A stretch of DNA of 64,000 bases from Streptomyces sp. NBC_01381 (GCF_026340305.1 NZ_JAPEPI010000001.1:2356001-2420000); one strand, 5' to 3'; counted from the stretch's first letter, positions 43,251 through 52,600 are shown. Program-made: numbers and translations. Notes: a model not told the origin generated them from the letters alone.

Positions 43251-43479
43251 CCCCTCGCGAGCCCCCCCGGGCGGTCCGTGGTTCCGCCGTACCAGCAGCC
43301 ACAGAAGCCTCCGGGGGCCTCGGCCGAAAACAGGCGCGAACGCCCCGCGCCGACCGGCCCCTGCGAGGTGAAACTCCCCAAAACCGCCCCGCGGGGGCGC
43401 TTGGCCTGCTCAACTTTGTTCCAGACACTTCCGCACGACCGTTGCGTATCGGCACCACCATTGAGTAAAGGAGGCCGTC

Positions 43480-43986
43480 GTGAGACGAGTGCGCCCAGGG
43501 GCGGCGTCCCGCGGGTCGGCCGAGCGGGCCCTGACGAGCGTCGCCGCGGGGGCGACGTACGCAGGTGGCACGCGAGCGGCGGGCGAGAGGGACGGGACGG
43601 ATGAGCGGCCCGAGACGGACGAGAGGGAGGGCGAGACGGTGGAGGCGCCCCGTCTGTGGCACGTCACGCTGAGCGTCTCGGGAGCCGAGGCCCCCCTCAA
43701 GGAGGTCCGACGCGGCCTCGAACAACTCGCCCACGACCATCCCTTTCTGCTGACCAGCAGGTACGCGCCCGACCACGCGGAGATCCGCTACTGGGAAGAG
43801 GCCAGGGACCTGCACGACGCGGCCGCCGTCGCGCTGCGCCTCTGGGGCGAGCACCGGCAGAGCGCGCAGCTCCCGCCGTGGGAGATCGTGGGGCTCGAAG
43901 TGATCGACCGCGACACCTACCACCAGCGGATCGCGGAAGGGTACGGCCCGCTGCCCGCGACCCCGGTGGGCGTCCACCCTTTTTGA
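43480..43986 (+). CDS. Hypothetical protein between proB and proA (168 aa)
   Basis: The GTG is preceded by AAAGGAGG, the best ribosome site in the window, so translation is very likely. The first 55 residues are Arg/Gly/Glu-rich and disordered. The rest is a compact domain of about 110 residues, LWHVTLSVSGAEAPLKEVRR, RYAPDHAEIRYWEEARDLHD, PPWEIVGLEVIDRDTYHQRI, that looks like an alpha/beta fold of the kind found in small actinobacterial proteins of unknown role. No catalytic motif is seen. The position between proB and proA suggests co-expression but not function. Confidence 0.8.
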   Translation: MRRVRPGAASRGSAERALTSVAAGATYAGGTRAAGERDGTDERPETDEREGETVEAPRLWHVTLSVSGAEAPLKEVRRGLEQLAHDHPFLLTSRYAPDHAEIRYWEEARDLHDAAAVALRLWGEHRQSAQLPPWEIVGLEVIDRDTYHQRIAEGYGPLPATPVGVHPF

Positions 43987-44076
43987 GCCGTCGTGGGCTC
44001 GAGCCGTCGTGAGCACCGTGGTCTCGGCTGCTGAAACGAGGGGTGGACCGCGCCCGCCGCGCATTACCCTGCGGGC

Positions 44077-45369
44077 ATGACGTCCCTCTCGCCCGTCTCG
44101 CCCTACGACAACCTCTCGCCGGTCGCCCAGGCCGCCTACCGCGCCCGCGGCGCCGCCGCCACGCTCGCGCCACTGCCGCGCGCCGCCAAGGACGACGCGC
44201 TGCTCGCGATCGCCGACGCGCTCGAGGTGCGCACCGCCGAGATCGTCGAGGCCAACGGCAAGGACACCACGCGCGCGCGCGAGGCCGGCACCAGCGAGTC
44301 GATCGTCGACCGGCTCACGCTCACCCCGGAGCGGGTCCGCGCCATCGCCGCCGACGTGCGCGACGTGGCCGCGCTGCCCGACCCGGTCGGCGAGGTCGTC
44401 CGCGGCTCGACGCTCCCCAACGGCATCGACCTGCGCCAGGTCCGCGTCCCGCTCGGCGTCGTCGGGATCATCTACGAGGCCCGTCCGAACGTCACCGTGG
44501 ACGCGGCCGCCCTCTGCCTCAAGTCCGGCAACGCGGTGCTGCTGCGCGGCTCGTCATCGGCGTACGAGTCGAACACGGCGCTCGTGCGGGTGCTGCGCGA
44601 CGCGGTGCACGGCGCCGGACTTCCCGCCGACGCCGTCCAGCTCGTCCCGGGTGAAAGCCGAGACTCCGTACGGGAGTTGATGCGCGCCCGCGGCCTCGTC
44701 GACGTGCTCATCCCGCGCGGCGGCGCCTCGTTGATCAAGACCGTCGTCGAGGAGTCCATCGTCCCGGTCATCGAGACCGGCACCGGCAACTGCCATGTCT
44801 ACGTGGACGCGAAGGCCGACATCGACATGGCCGTCGACATCCTGATCAACTCCAAGGCGCAGCGCCCCAGCGTCTGCAACGCCGCCGAGACGCTGCTCGT
44901 GCACGCGGACATCGCCGACGCGTTCCTGCCGCGCGCCCTGGACGCGCTGGCCGATGCGGGCGTCACCGTGCACGCGGACGAGCGTGTGCTCACCTACGCC
45001 GACGCGTCCAAGGCCACCGTCGTGCCGGCGACCACCGAGGACTGGGAGACCGAGTACCTCTCGTACGACATCGCTGCGGGCATCGTCGACTCCCTGGAGC
45101 AGGCCGTCGAGCACATCCGGCTGTGGACCTCGGGGCACACGGAGGCCATCGTCACCACCTCGCAGCAGGCCGCGCGCCGCTTCACGCAGCTCGTGGACTC
45201 CACGACGGTCGCCGTGAACGCCTCCACGCGCTTCACGGACGGCGGCCAGTTCGGCTTCGGCGCCGAGATCGGCATCTCCACGCAGAAGCTGCACGCCCGT
45301 GGGCCGATGGGGCTGCCCGAGCTGACCTCGACGAAGTACATCGTCACCGGCGACGGCCACATCCGCTGA
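44077..45369 (+). CDS. proA: Gamma-glutamyl phosphate reductase
   Basis: ProA reduces gamma-glutamyl phosphate with NADPH in proline synthesis. The 430-residue protein has the aldehyde-dehydrogenase-like catalytic cysteine C267 in [13 protein letters not shown], and conserved [20 protein letters not shown] and [20 protein letters not shown]. The ATG lies six bases after TACCCT (44065-44070) and has no ribosome site, so its mRNA is probably leaderless and independent of proB. Confidence 0.96.
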   Translation: MTSLSPVSPYDNLSPVAQAAYRARGAAATLAPLPRAAKDDALLAIADALEVRTAEIVEANGKDTTRAREAGTSESIVDRLTLTPERVRAIAADVRDVAALPDPVGEVVRGSTLPNGIDLRQVRVPLGVVGIIYEARPNVTVDAAALCLKSGNAVLLRGSSSAYESNTALVRVLRDAVHGAGLPADAVQLVPGESRDSVRELMRARGLVDVLIPRGGASLIKTVVEESIVPVIETGTGNCHVYVDAKADIDMAVDILINSKAQRPSVCNAAETLLVHADIADAFLPRALDALADAGVTVHADERVLTYADASKATVVPATTEDWETEYLSYDIAAGIVDSLEQAVEHIRLWTSGHTEAIVTTSQQAARRFTQLVDSTTVAVNASTRFTDGGQFGFGAEIGISTQKLHARGPMGLPELTSTKYIVTGDGHIR

Positions 45370-45445
45370 AGCCGCCCCCGCGGAGCATCGGCTGAATTCC
45401 CGTACCGCCTGCCCAGATTGCCCCTTCCGGGGCTACGCTGGAAGG

Positions 45446-46024
45446 GTGCCGGAGGACGTGGGGGGCACGCCGTCGTTTCCTGACGGCGGGGAGCCCGACG
45501 ACGACCGCGACCGCGGGGGTGCGGACGAAGAGTTCGCCTCCGTGGTCTTCGACGAGGACTTCGTCAAGGCCGCCGAGGTCCATGAACCGACCGCGGTGGA
45601 GCGGCTGTTGGCCGCCGCCCAGGCGCGCGCCGAGGCCTCCGAGGCCGAGGCCCGCCGGGCCCGCACCCGTGGTCCAGGACGCGAATCGCCGGACGACGAC
45701 TTCTATGAAGACGGCTTCGGCCCGGACGACGGCGGAGAGTTCGGCCACGACCCCGACCTCGACGACGTCTACGACCGTGACTTCGCGCAGGACGGCTACG
45801 GCCGGCCTGGCGGCTACACCGGCCAGGCCCGCTGGCACCGCCCCGTCGCCTGGATGCTCGCCCTCCTGATGGGCATCGGCATGGTCGCGCTCGCCTTCAC
45901 CGCGGTCTACCGAGGAGCCTCGTCGGGCCGCCAGGACCGCATCCCGCCGCCCGTATCGACGGAGCCATCGGCCTCCGCGGAGTACGGCCAGCCGCCCGTC
46001 TCGGCGGCGCCGCGCACCCCGTAG
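45446..46024 (+). CDS. SCO2584-like membrane protein, putative spore-wall role
   Basis: The 192-residue protein is acidic and disordered at first, then has a single helix near residues 135-155 (VAWMLALLMGIGMVALAFTA) and a short Pro/Ser outer tail. Residues about 28-45 (EEFASVVFDEDFVKAAEV) closely match the N-terminus of the next gene's product. From synteny (directly after proA) I take it as the SCO2584-type protein, reported to act with the Mre proteins in spore-wall formation; this assignment is from memory. The GTG lies six bases after TACGCT (45434-45439) with no ribosome site: leaderless. Confidence 0.75.
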   Translation: MPEDVGGTPSFPDGGEPDDDRDRGGADEEFASVVFDEDFVKAAEVHEPTAVERLLAAAQARAEASEAEARRARTRGPGRESPDDDFYEDGFGPDDGGEFGHDPDLDDVYDRDFAQDGYGRPGGYTGQARWHRPVAWMLALLMGIGMVALAFTAVYRGASSGRQDRIPPPVSTEPSASAEYGQPPVSAAPRTP

Positions 46025-46090
46025 GAACTTGTCAGAAGTTGTCGCGCACCAGCGCGTTTACCTGACAGCCAGGAGACCTACCCTGAAAGT

Positions 46091-47179
46091 ATGGCCGGGC
46101 CAGGAGAACCACCTGAGGGGACACCCGAGGGCGCTCCCGCCGGTGGCGAGGACGAGTACCGATCCGTCGTCTTCGACGAGTCGTTCGTCCGCGCCGCACG
46201 GCTCCAGGAGTACTCCGCGCAGGAGCGCATGGGTGATCACGCACGTGCGGTGCGCCGCCGCCCCGCCGCGGCCCGCAGGAACTACTCGAAGCAGGCCGTG
46301 ATCCTCGTCCTGCTGATCGCCGTCGCCTTCGGCACCGCGATCTACATGGGCGTACGCCACCCGTATCAGGCCCCGGTCGCGCAGCGCCCCGAACCGCTGC
46401 GGATGACGGTCATACCGCTCGCCCCGCAGGGAGTCGTGCCCGGCGCCGAGAAGCCCGCCGAGCTGTACGCGCACAGCCCCGCCGCGCAGTTCCGGGTGGG
46501 CGCGTCCGGCATCAACCTGCCCTCGTCGCGCGGCACTTCACACTTCTCGGACGGTCAGGTCATGACCGCCCTGACCACCGCCAAGGACTATCTCGTCGAG
46601 TCCTCGCTCGACCCGGACGTGCTCACCGGCGGCACCGTGCGGTCCGCGCGGATCCTGCTCGACCCGCAGCAGCTCGACCAGTTCGACCAGAGCTTCGCCC
46701 ACCCCGCCGCGGACGGGCGGCACGCGCCCACCGGCTGGCTGGTGCGGTTCGACCCGACGAAGGTCGCCCTGGCCTCGCCCGGCATCCGCGTCCAGGGCTC
46801 GCTGCACGCCACCGAGACCGACAAGAACACCCTCGAGGTGACCTCGGACCACACCTTCGTCTACGCCCTGCGGCCCGTCGGCAAGGAGGCCAAGGACGCC
46901 GAGGACGAGCACGCCAAGGCCTCGCTGTTCACCGTCCGCCGCGAGCTGCAGTTCCGCTTCGACCGCGACGACCTGCGGATGCGCCAGACCGAGCTGATCG
47001 TCTCGTACACGCAGGCAGGACCGCTCACCTGCTCCGCGGACGCCGCGAACCAGCTGCGCCCGCTGCTCGCCGGGCAGAAGGCGAAGGCAGGCGGCCCCGC
47101 GGGCACCGATCCGTACGCGACGGGGGATGCCACGGCGCTGTGCGGGTCGCTCGCGGCGACCGCCCAGCCTTCGCTGTGA
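46091..47179 (+). CDS. SCO2583-like membrane protein (362 aa)
   Basis: A cytoplasmic N-terminus with EDEYRSVVFDESFVRAARL is followed by one helix (residues about 68-85, AVILVLLIAVAFGTAIYMG) and an extracytoplasmic domain of about 270 residues with two cysteines (LTCSADAAN, ALCGSLAA). The SVVFDE.FV motif is shared with the upstream gene, so the two may bind the same cytoplasmic partner. The domain shows no enzyme motif; it contains ARILLDPQQLDQFDQSF and other beta-rich segments. The ATG is six bases after TACCCT (46079-46084), again a leaderless arrangement. It is convergent with the M48 gene, 16 bases away. Confidence 0.78.
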   Translation: MAGPGEPPEGTPEGAPAGGEDEYRSVVFDESFVRAARLQEYSAQERMGDHARAVRRRPAAARRNYSKQAVILVLLIAVAFGTAIYMGVRHPYQAPVAQRPEPLRMTVIPLAPQGVVPGAEKPAELYAHSPAAQFRVGASGINLPSSRGTSHFSDGQVMTALTTAKDYLVESSLDPDVLTGGTVRSARILLDPQQLDQFDQSFAHPAADGRHAPTGWLVRFDPTKVALASPGIRVQGSLHATETDKNTLEVTSDHTFVYALRPVGKEAKDAEDEHAKASLFTVRRELQFRFDRDDLRMRQTELIVSYTQAGPLTCSADAANQLRPLLAGQKAKAGGPAGTDPYATGDATALCGSLAATAQPSL

Positions 47180-47195
47180 GGGGTGGCTGTGAGGG

Positions 47196-48308
47196 CTACT
47201 TGTCCTCGGTGGGGCCGCGGTCCTGCCCGCTCTGCCCGCCTTGCCCGCCGCCCCCGGTGAACTTCCCGCGCAGCTTGCCGCCCAGGTCGCCCGCGCCGCC
47301 CGCGATGTCGTTGACCAGCTTCATCAGCGGGTCCTTGCTCTGCCGCACGTCGTCCGCGTAGCTGGATGCGGACTGGCGGAAGGAGTCCGAGACCGAGGTG
47401 TCCTTGTCCTCGTCGCGGCGCGGGTAGTGGCCGTCCATGATCCGCTGGTAGTCGCGGGTCTCGGCCCACTTCTTCAGCTCGGCGGCGCGCACGGTGGTGA
47501 AGGGGTGCGTACGCGGCAGCATGTTCAGGATCTTCAGTACGGAGTCGCGCAGGTCGCCCCCGGCCTCGTACTCCGCGGCCTGCTCCAGGAACGCGTCCAC
47601 GTTCATCTCGTGCAGGTGGTTGCCGCCCGCGATCTTCATCAGGCCGCGCATCGACGCTTTGAGGTCCTGGCCCACCAGGAGCCCCGCGCGGTCCGCCGAC
47701 AGCTCGGACTTGCGGAACCACTCGCGCAGGGCGGTGACGATCGCCATGATCGCCACATTGCCGAGCGGGATCCACGCCACCTTGAGCGCGAGGTTGGTGA
47801 GGAAGAGCAGTATCGTCCGGTACACCGAGTGGCCGGACAGCGCGTGCCCCACCTCGTGGCCGATGACCGCCCGCATCTCCTCCTCGTCGAGCAGCTCGAC
47901 CAGGCCCGTGGTCACCACGATGATCGGCTCGTCGAGGCCGATGCACATCGCGTTCGGGTTCGGGTCCTGGTTCACGTACATCGGCGGGACCTTCTCCAGG
48001 TCCAGGATGTAACAGGCGTCCCGCAGCATGGTGTTGAGGTGCGCGAACTGTGCGTCGGAGACCCGTACGGAGTCCGAAAGGAAGAGCAGCCGCAGGCTCC
48101 GCTCGGGGAGCAGCCCGCTGAGGGCCTTGAAGACCGTGTCGAAGCCGCTGAGCTTGCGCAGGGCCACCAGGGCCGAGCGGTCCGCCGGGTGTTCGTACGC
48201 CCGTGACGAGATGCCGGGGAAGCGCCTGCGCTGCCGGCTCGGCACGTTCTCGTGACCGCTGTCTTCTTGGCCGCCGTTCGCGTGGCCGTGGTCGTTGTCG
48301 TCGGTCAT
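47196..48308 (-). CDS. M48-family metallopeptidase
   Basis: The 370-residue protein has the zinc motif HEVGH at 151-155 (AVIGHEVGHALSGHS) and the third ligand E202 in SELSADRAG, the HtpX/Oma1-type M48 pattern. A hydrophobic stretch (TILLFLTNLALKVAWIPLGN, about 165-195) lies between them, as in membrane-associated members. The C-terminus is a Gly/Gln-rich tail. It probably degrades or matures membrane or wall-associated proteins. Located among envelope genes, it is transcribed opposite to them. Confidence 0.93.
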   Translation of the reverse strand: MTDDNDHGHANGGQEDSGHENVPSRQRRRFPGISSRAYEHPADRSALVALRKLSGFDTVFKALSGLLPERSLRLLFLSDSVRVSDAQFAHLNTMLRDACYILDLEKVPPMYVNQDPNPNAMCIGLDEPIIVVTTGLVELLDEEEMRAVIGHEVGHALSGHSVYRTILLFLTNLALKVAWIPLGNVAIMAIVTALREWFRKSELSADRAGLLVGQDLKASMRGLMKIAGGNHLHEMNVDAFLEQAAEYEAGGDLRDSVLKILNMLPRTHPFTTVRAAELKKWAETRDYQRIMDGHYPRRDEDKDTSVSDSFRQSASSYADDVRQSKDPLMKLVNDIAGGAGDLGGKLRGKFTGGGGQGGQSGQDRGPTEDK

Positions 48309-48407
48309 GCCCCATCCCCCATGCTCGTCCAGTCATGCCCCCGAGGTGGGTCCCAGCGTAGGCGGAGTTACCGTGACAGGGCAGCACAGCGAATGGAGTC
48401 GTCCGTC

Positions 48408-48635
48408 ATGTCGTCCGTCATGGAGCACAGCGCCGCAGCCCACCACTGGGTCACGGAGGCGGCAGACCTGGCCGCCAAGGAGCAGGGGGCGGGCAATCTG
48501 CTCCGCGTTGTGCTGATCGTCATGGTCGTCGGCTGTGTCCTGGTGGGGTGGTTCCTGCTCCGGGGATACAAGCAGGGTCAGGACGAGGTCCCGGGCGAGA
48601 GTCAGGGCGAGGAGCGCGCCGAGCGGGACGGCTGA
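48408..48635 (+). CDS. Small single-helix membrane protein (75 aa)
   Basis: The product has a short N-terminal part with several His residues, one helix (LRVVLIVMVVGCVLVGWFLL, residues about 30-50) and a charged C-terminal tail (KQGQDEVPGESQGEERAERD). It resembles the DUF6479-type small actinobacterial membrane proteins; the assignment is weak. Several starts are possible: ATG 48408 is chosen because GGAG lies nine bases upstream; ATG 48393 adds five residues. TACCGT at 48369-48374 is a reasonable -10 box. Confidence 0.65.
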   Translation: MSSVMEHSAAAHHWVTEAADLAAKEQGAGNLLRVVLIVMVVGCVLVGWFLLRGYKQGQDEVPGESQGEERAERDG

Positions 48636-48721
48636 GTCGGCGTGAGCTCCGCCGTGGCCCCCGCATACGATGGCCCGGAAGTCTTTATGTCCATCCCACC
48701 CCCGGATAGGTCCTGCCTGAG

Positions 48722-48886
48722 ATGAGCCTCCACAGCACCGCCGCCCAGCTGGTCACTCTCGCCTCCGAGGGCGGCGAGCACGGCGGCAACCACGAAAGCC
48801 TCAACCCTCTCATCACCGGCGGCGGCGCGTTCGTCGCGCTGCTCCTGCTCCTGTGGATCACCACGCGCTTCAACCGGGACCGCTGA
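48722..48886 (+). CDS. Small membrane protein upstream of nadD (54 aa)
   Basis: This short frame encodes [20 protein letters not shown], a linker, then one helix ([20 protein letters not shown]) and ends FNRDR. The codon third positions are strongly G/C, as in real genes here, and the arrangement (amphipathic start, Gly/His linker, single helix, basic end) looks purposeful. A homologous-looking short gene precedes nadD in other Streptomyces as far as I recall. No function is known. The ribosome site is poor (GAG directly before ATG). TACGAT near 48667 may be its -10 box. Confidence 0.65.
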   Translation: MSLHSTAAQLVTLASEGGEHGGNHESLNPLITGGGAFVALLLLLWITTRFNRDR

Positions 48887-48948
48887 GCGGTCCCGCTGAA
48901 CGGACGCTGAAACGGAGCCCGTCCGCCGGGCCGGTAGGGTCTGCACGC

Positions 48949-49587
48949 ATGGGAGAGCAGGACATGCCTACCGGTCCCGGTACCGGCCCGGCCAGCAAGG
49001 GCAAGCGTCGCCTGGGCGTCATGGGCGGAACGTTTGACCCGATCCACCACGGACACCTGGTGGCGGCCCAGGAGGTCGCCGCGCAGTTCCACCTCGACGA
49101 GGTGGTGTTCGTGCCGACCGGGCAGCCGTGGCAGAAGAGCGACAAGGTGGTGTCCCCGGCCGAGGACCGCTATCTGATGACGGTCATCGCGACTGCCGAG
49201 AACCCCCAGTTCTCGGTGAGCCGCATCGACATCGACCGCGGCGGACCGACGTACACCACGGACACGCTGCGCGATCTGCGCACGCTCAACCCGGACACGG
49301 ACCTCTTCTTCATCACGGGCGCCGACGCCCTCGGCCAGATCCTGACCTGGCGCTACACGGAGGAGCTCTTCTCCCTGGCGCACTTCATCGGGGTCACCCG
49401 GCCCGGCCACACACTGGCCGACCCCGGACTTCCCGAAGGCGGCGTCTCCCTTGTGGAGGTGCCCGCTCTCGCCATCTCGTCCACGGACTGCCGTGCACGG
49501 GTCGCCAAGGGGGACCCCGTCTGGTACCTGGTGCCGGACGGTGTGGTGCGTTATATCGACAAGCGCGAGCTGTACCGCGGCGACTGA
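48949..49587 (+). CDS. nadD: Nicotinate-nucleotide adenylyltransferase
   Basis: NadD makes deamido-NAD from nicotinate mononucleotide and ATP. The nucleotidyltransferase loop [12 protein letters not shown] (26-37) has the HxGH motif, and the C-terminal [15 protein letters not shown] carries the ISSTxxR motif. Length (212 aa) is normal. ATG 48949 lies eight bases after TAGGGT (48935-48940), suggesting a leaderless mRNA; ATG 48964, with GGAG eight bases upstream, is an alternative that removes five residues. The LCP-like gene follows after 16 bases, then rsfS, the usual actinobacterial order. Confidence 0.95.
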   Translation: MGEQDMPTGPGTGPASKGKRRLGVMGGTFDPIHHGHLVAAQEVAAQFHLDEVVFVPTGQPWQKSDKVVSPAEDRYLMTVIATAENPQFSVSRIDIDRGGPTYTTDTLRDLRTLNPDTDLFFITGADALGQILTWRYTEELFSLAHFIGVTRPGHTLADPGLPEGGVSLVEVPALAISSTDCRARVAKGDPVWYLVPDGVVRYIDKRELYRGD

Positions 49588-49603
49588 GCCGAGAGGGGCA
49601 CCG

Positions 49604-51334
49604 GTGAACGACCGACAGTACGACCCGTACGCGGGCGGCGACCCGTATGCGGGCGAGTACGCGGCTGACCAGTACCAGGTCGTCGGGTACGACGAGTACG
49701 GGCAGCCGGTGTACCAGCAGGTGCAGCCCTCGGCTTCGTACGACCAGTACGGGGCTCAGCAGCAACAGGCTCCGCGGCAACAGCAGCAACAGCAGCCGCA
49801 GCAGCCGCAGGGCTACGGCTACGACCCGTACGCGACGGGGCAGCAGCCTCCCGTGCCGCCGTACGACTCCGGGGCGTACGACACCGGTTCGTACCCGCCG
49901 TACGGCCAGCAGCAGGCGCCGCAGCAGCAACCGCAGCAGGCCCCCCAGCAGACCCAGACCGGCTGGATCCCGCAGCAGCAACAGCCTCCGCGGCAGCCCC
50001 CGGAGGCCGTACCGCCGCAGCCGCAGCCGCAGCCGCGGCGGCCGGCGCCCGAGCGTGAACGCGAGCGTGCGTACGAGACGCAGCAGTTCTCGTTCATCGA
50101 GGAGCCGGACGAGGAATCCGAAGACGTCATCGACTGGCTGAAGTTCACCGAGAGCCGCACCGAGCGGCGCGAGGAGGCCAAGCGGCGCGGGCGTTCCCGG
50201 GTCGTCGCGCTGATCGTGGTGTTCGCGCTCGTCATCGCGGGCGGCGTCGGCTACCTCTGGTACGCGGGCAAGCTGCCCGGTCTCTCGGACGACAAGACCG
50301 GTGGCGGCGGCGCCGCGGCAGGACCGCAGAACCGCGACGTGATCGTCGTCCACCTGCACAACACCAAGGGCGGCGGCACCTCCACCGCGCTCCTGGTGAA
50401 CAACACCACCGCCAAGCGCGGCACCACCGTGCTGCTGCCCAACTCCCTCTCCGTGACGGACGACGACGGTACGGGGACGACCCTGGGCAAGTCGGTCGAC
50501 GACGACGGCTCGACCGGCACGCGCGAGTCGATCGACGCGCTGCTCGGCACCCAGGTCGAGGGCACCTGGCGCCTCGACACCCCCTACCTGAACAACCTCG
50601 TCGAGCTCGTCGGCAACATCGACATCGACACGAACGCCAATGTCCCCGACCCCAAGGCGAAGAAGGGCGAGGCCCCGCTCGTCAAGAAGGGCGAGCAGCA
50701 GACCCTGAGCGGCCCGATGGCCGTCGCGTACGCCACCTACCGGGCGTCCGGCGAGTCCGAGACGGACCAGCTCGGCCGGTTCGGCGCGGTCATGCAGGGC
50801 GTCCTGCGGAAGCTGTCATCCGACCCGCAGGCCGCGACGACCACCGTGCAGTCGCTCGCCCAGATCCTGGACCCCTCGCTCAAGGAGAAGGACCTGGGCG
50901 CCTTCCTCGCCAAGCTCGCCGACCGCGCCAAGGGCGGCGACTACGCCACCCAGCTGCTCCCGGTCCAGCAGGACGGGACGCTGTCGGAGAAGACCGGCGA
51001 GAGCGTGGTCGAGAACGTCCTGGGCGGCGCGGTCAAGAGCCCGGACAAGGACGCGGCCGTGCGGGTCGGCGTCAAGAACGCCTCCGGGACCAAGGGCGCG
51101 GGACAGGACGCACGGATCTCCCTGGTCAACGGCGGTTACACCTTCGTCGACAGTGGCGCGGGCTCGGTCGCCCAGGCGGCGTCGCAGGTCACGTACGCCG
51201 ACACGGCCAAGAAGACGCAGGCCGCCGAGGTCGCCAAGACCCTCGGCCTGCCGGAGAGCGCGGTCCGCAAGGGCAAGACCGCACCGAACGCGGATGTCTC
51301 GGTGGTGCTCGGCCAGGACTACAAGACGGGCTGA
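49604..51334 (+). CDS. LCP-like (LytR-CpsA-Psr) protein with LytR_C domain
   Basis: The 576-residue protein starts with about 155 cytoplasmic residues rich in Gln, Pro and Tyr, then one helix (VVALIVVFALVIAGGVGYLW, about 206-225). The outer part resembles an LCP domain (DVIVVHLHN, TSTALLVNN, LSGPMAVAYATYRASGE) followed by a LytR C-terminal domain (AAVRVGVKNASGTKGAGQDA). LCP enzymes attach wall polymers to peptidoglycan. Here the canonical PRDT pyrophosphate-binding motif reads PNSL (P279, N280, S281), so the Arg-Asp pair is missing. By position it corresponds to SCO2578, associated in the literature (from memory) with spore-wall glycopolymer attachment. GAGAGGGG precedes the GTG. Confidence 0.82.
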   Translation: MNDRQYDPYAGGDPYAGEYAADQYQVVGYDEYGQPVYQQVQPSASYDQYGAQQQQAPRQQQQQQPQQPQGYGYDPYATGQQPPVPPYDSGAYDTGSYPPYGQQQAPQQQPQQAPQQTQTGWIPQQQQPPRQPPEAVPPQPQPQPRRPAPERERERAYETQQFSFIEEPDEESEDVIDWLKFTESRTERREEAKRRGRSRVVALIVVFALVIAGGVGYLWYAGKLPGLSDDKTGGGGAAAGPQNRDVIVVHLHNTKGGGTSTALLVNNTTAKRGTTVLLPNSLSVTDDDGTGTTLGKSVDDDGSTGTRESIDALLGTQVEGTWRLDTPYLNNLVELVGNIDIDTNANVPDPKAKKGEAPLVKKGEQQTLSGPMAVAYATYRASGESETDQLGRFGAVMQGVLRKLSSDPQAATTTVQSLAQILDPSLKEKDLGAFLAKLADRAKGGDYATQLLPVQQDGTLSEKTGESVVENVLGGAVKSPDKDAAVRVGVKNASGTKGAGQDARISLVNGGYTFVDSGAGSVAQAASQVTYADTAKKTQAAEVAKTLGLPESAVRKGKTAPNADVSVVLGQDYKTG

Positions 51335-51342
51335 GACGAGCG

Positions 51343-51396
51343 CTGTCCGCTGCGTCGCCCCGGCCGGGAACACCGCCGGGGTGACGCAGCAGACAG
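51343..51396 (+). terminator. Hairpin after the LCP-like gene
   Basis: CTGTC-C-GCTGCGTC-G-CCCCGGC pairs with GCCGGGG-T-GACGCAGC-A-GACAG with two single mismatches, about 20 bp in all. It lies between the LCP-like gene and rsfS and may end the nadD transcript or act as a partial terminator. Confidence 0.75.
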
Positions 51397-51479
51397 GGTG
51401 ATCGAAAAAACGCCGGGGGTGCTGTCGGCGGTCCGTGAGACCCTTGGTGAGGTATTGCCCTCCGAAGGAAAGCTCAACT

Positions 51480-51923
51480 GTGACCGCCACGGACCGCTCC
51501 ATCGAGCTCATCACCACCGCCGCGCAGGCGGCGGCCGACAAGCTCGCGCACGACATCATCGCGTACGACGTCAGCGACGTGCTGTCGATCACGGACGCCT
51601 TCCTGCTCGCATCCGCGCCCAACGACCGCCAGGTCAAGTCGATCGTCGACGAGATCGAGGAGCAGCTGAACAAGCAGCTCGGCGCCAAGCCGGTCCGCCG
51701 CGAGGGGGACCGCGACGCCCGCTGGATCCTCCTCGACTACGTGGACATCGTGGTGCACGTCCAGCACAGCGAGGAGCGTGTCTTCTACGCCCTCGAGCGT
51801 CTGTGGAAGGACTGCCCCGAGATCGACCTGCCCGAGGACGCCAAGGCGACCCGCGGCAAGGCCGCCGAGCACGCCGAGCAGCGGGCCGCGGAGGAGGCCG
51901 ACCTGGACGGTGAGCTTCGGTGA
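51480..51923 (+). CDS. rsfS: Ribosomal silencing factor RsfS
   Basis: RsfS binds L14 and blocks subunit joining when nutrients are scarce. The 147-residue protein has the DUF143 core: IAYDVSDVLSITDAFLLASA, NDRQVKSIVDEIEEQL, REGDRDARWILLDYVDIVVH and VFYALERLWKDC. A short acidic C-terminal extension follows. The GTG has GAAGGAAAG upstream, and its stop overlaps the next start (GTGA, 4 bases). Confidence 0.96.
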   Translation: MTATDRSIELITTAAQAAADKLAHDIIAYDVSDVLSITDAFLLASAPNDRQVKSIVDEIEEQLNKQLGAKPVRREGDRDARWILLDYVDIVVHVQHSEERVFYALERLWKDCPEIDLPEDAKATRGKAAEHAEQRAAEEADLDGELR

Positions 51924-52561
51924 GCAACCGCGGCTGCCGGATCATCCTGTGGCGGCACGGCCAGACGGCATGGAACCTGGAGCGCCGCTTCCAGGGCTCC
52001 ACGGACATCGAGCTGACCGACACCGGCATCTCGCAGGCCAGGCGCGCCGCCCGGCTGCTCGCCTCGCTGAAGCCGGACGCGATCGTGGCGTCCGACCTCA
52101 AGCGGGCCGCGGCCACGGCGGATGAGCTGTCCGCCATCACCGACCTCCCCGTCACGCACGAGGAGGGTCTCCAGGAGACGTACGCCGGTGAGTGGCAGGG
52201 CCTGACGCACGACGAGATCATCGCCCGCTTCGGCGACCAGTACGCCGCGTGGAAGCGCGGCGAAGCGGTGCGCCGCGGCGGCGGCGAGCTCGAGACCGAG
52301 GTCGCCGACCGGGCCGCGCCGATCGTCCTGCGCCATGCCGAGAAGCTGCCGGACAACGGCACGCTCGTGGTGGTCAGTCACGGCGGCACGATCCGCACCA
52401 CCATCGGCCGCCTCCTCGGCCTGGAGTCCCACCACTGGGAGGGCCTCGGCGGGCTCTCCAACTGCTGCTGGTCCGTCCTCGGCCAGGGCGCGCGCGGCTG
52501 GCGCCTCCTGGAACACAACGCGGGAACGCTGCCGGAACCGGTGCTCGGCGACGACGACTGA
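51920..52561 (+). CDS. Histidine phosphatase (phosphoglycerate mutase-like)
   Basis: The 213-residue protein has the RHG catalytic motif in IILWRHGQTAWN (phospho-His near residue 13), the second Arg in ASDLKRAAATADEL, the acid/base Glu in YAGEWQGLTHDEI, and the second His in VVVSHGGTIRTTI. In mycobacteria the gene after rsfS encodes glucosyl-3-phosphoglycerate phosphatase (GpgP); this is a candidate equivalent but the substrate is unproven. Start and rsfS stop overlap by four bases, so translation is coupled. Confidence 0.92.
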   Translation: MSNRGCRIILWRHGQTAWNLERRFQGSTDIELTDTGISQARRAARLLASLKPDAIVASDLKRAAATADELSAITDLPVTHEEGLQETYAGEWQGLTHDEIIARFGDQYAAWKRGEAVRRGGGELETEVADRAAPIVLRHAEKLPDNGTLVVVSHGGTIRTTIGRLLGLESHHWEGLGGLSNCCWSVLGQGARGWRLLEHNAGTLPEPVLGDDD

Positions 52562-52600
52562 GCGCCCCGGAACCGCTTCGGCGGGCGGCCGGACCCGGAT

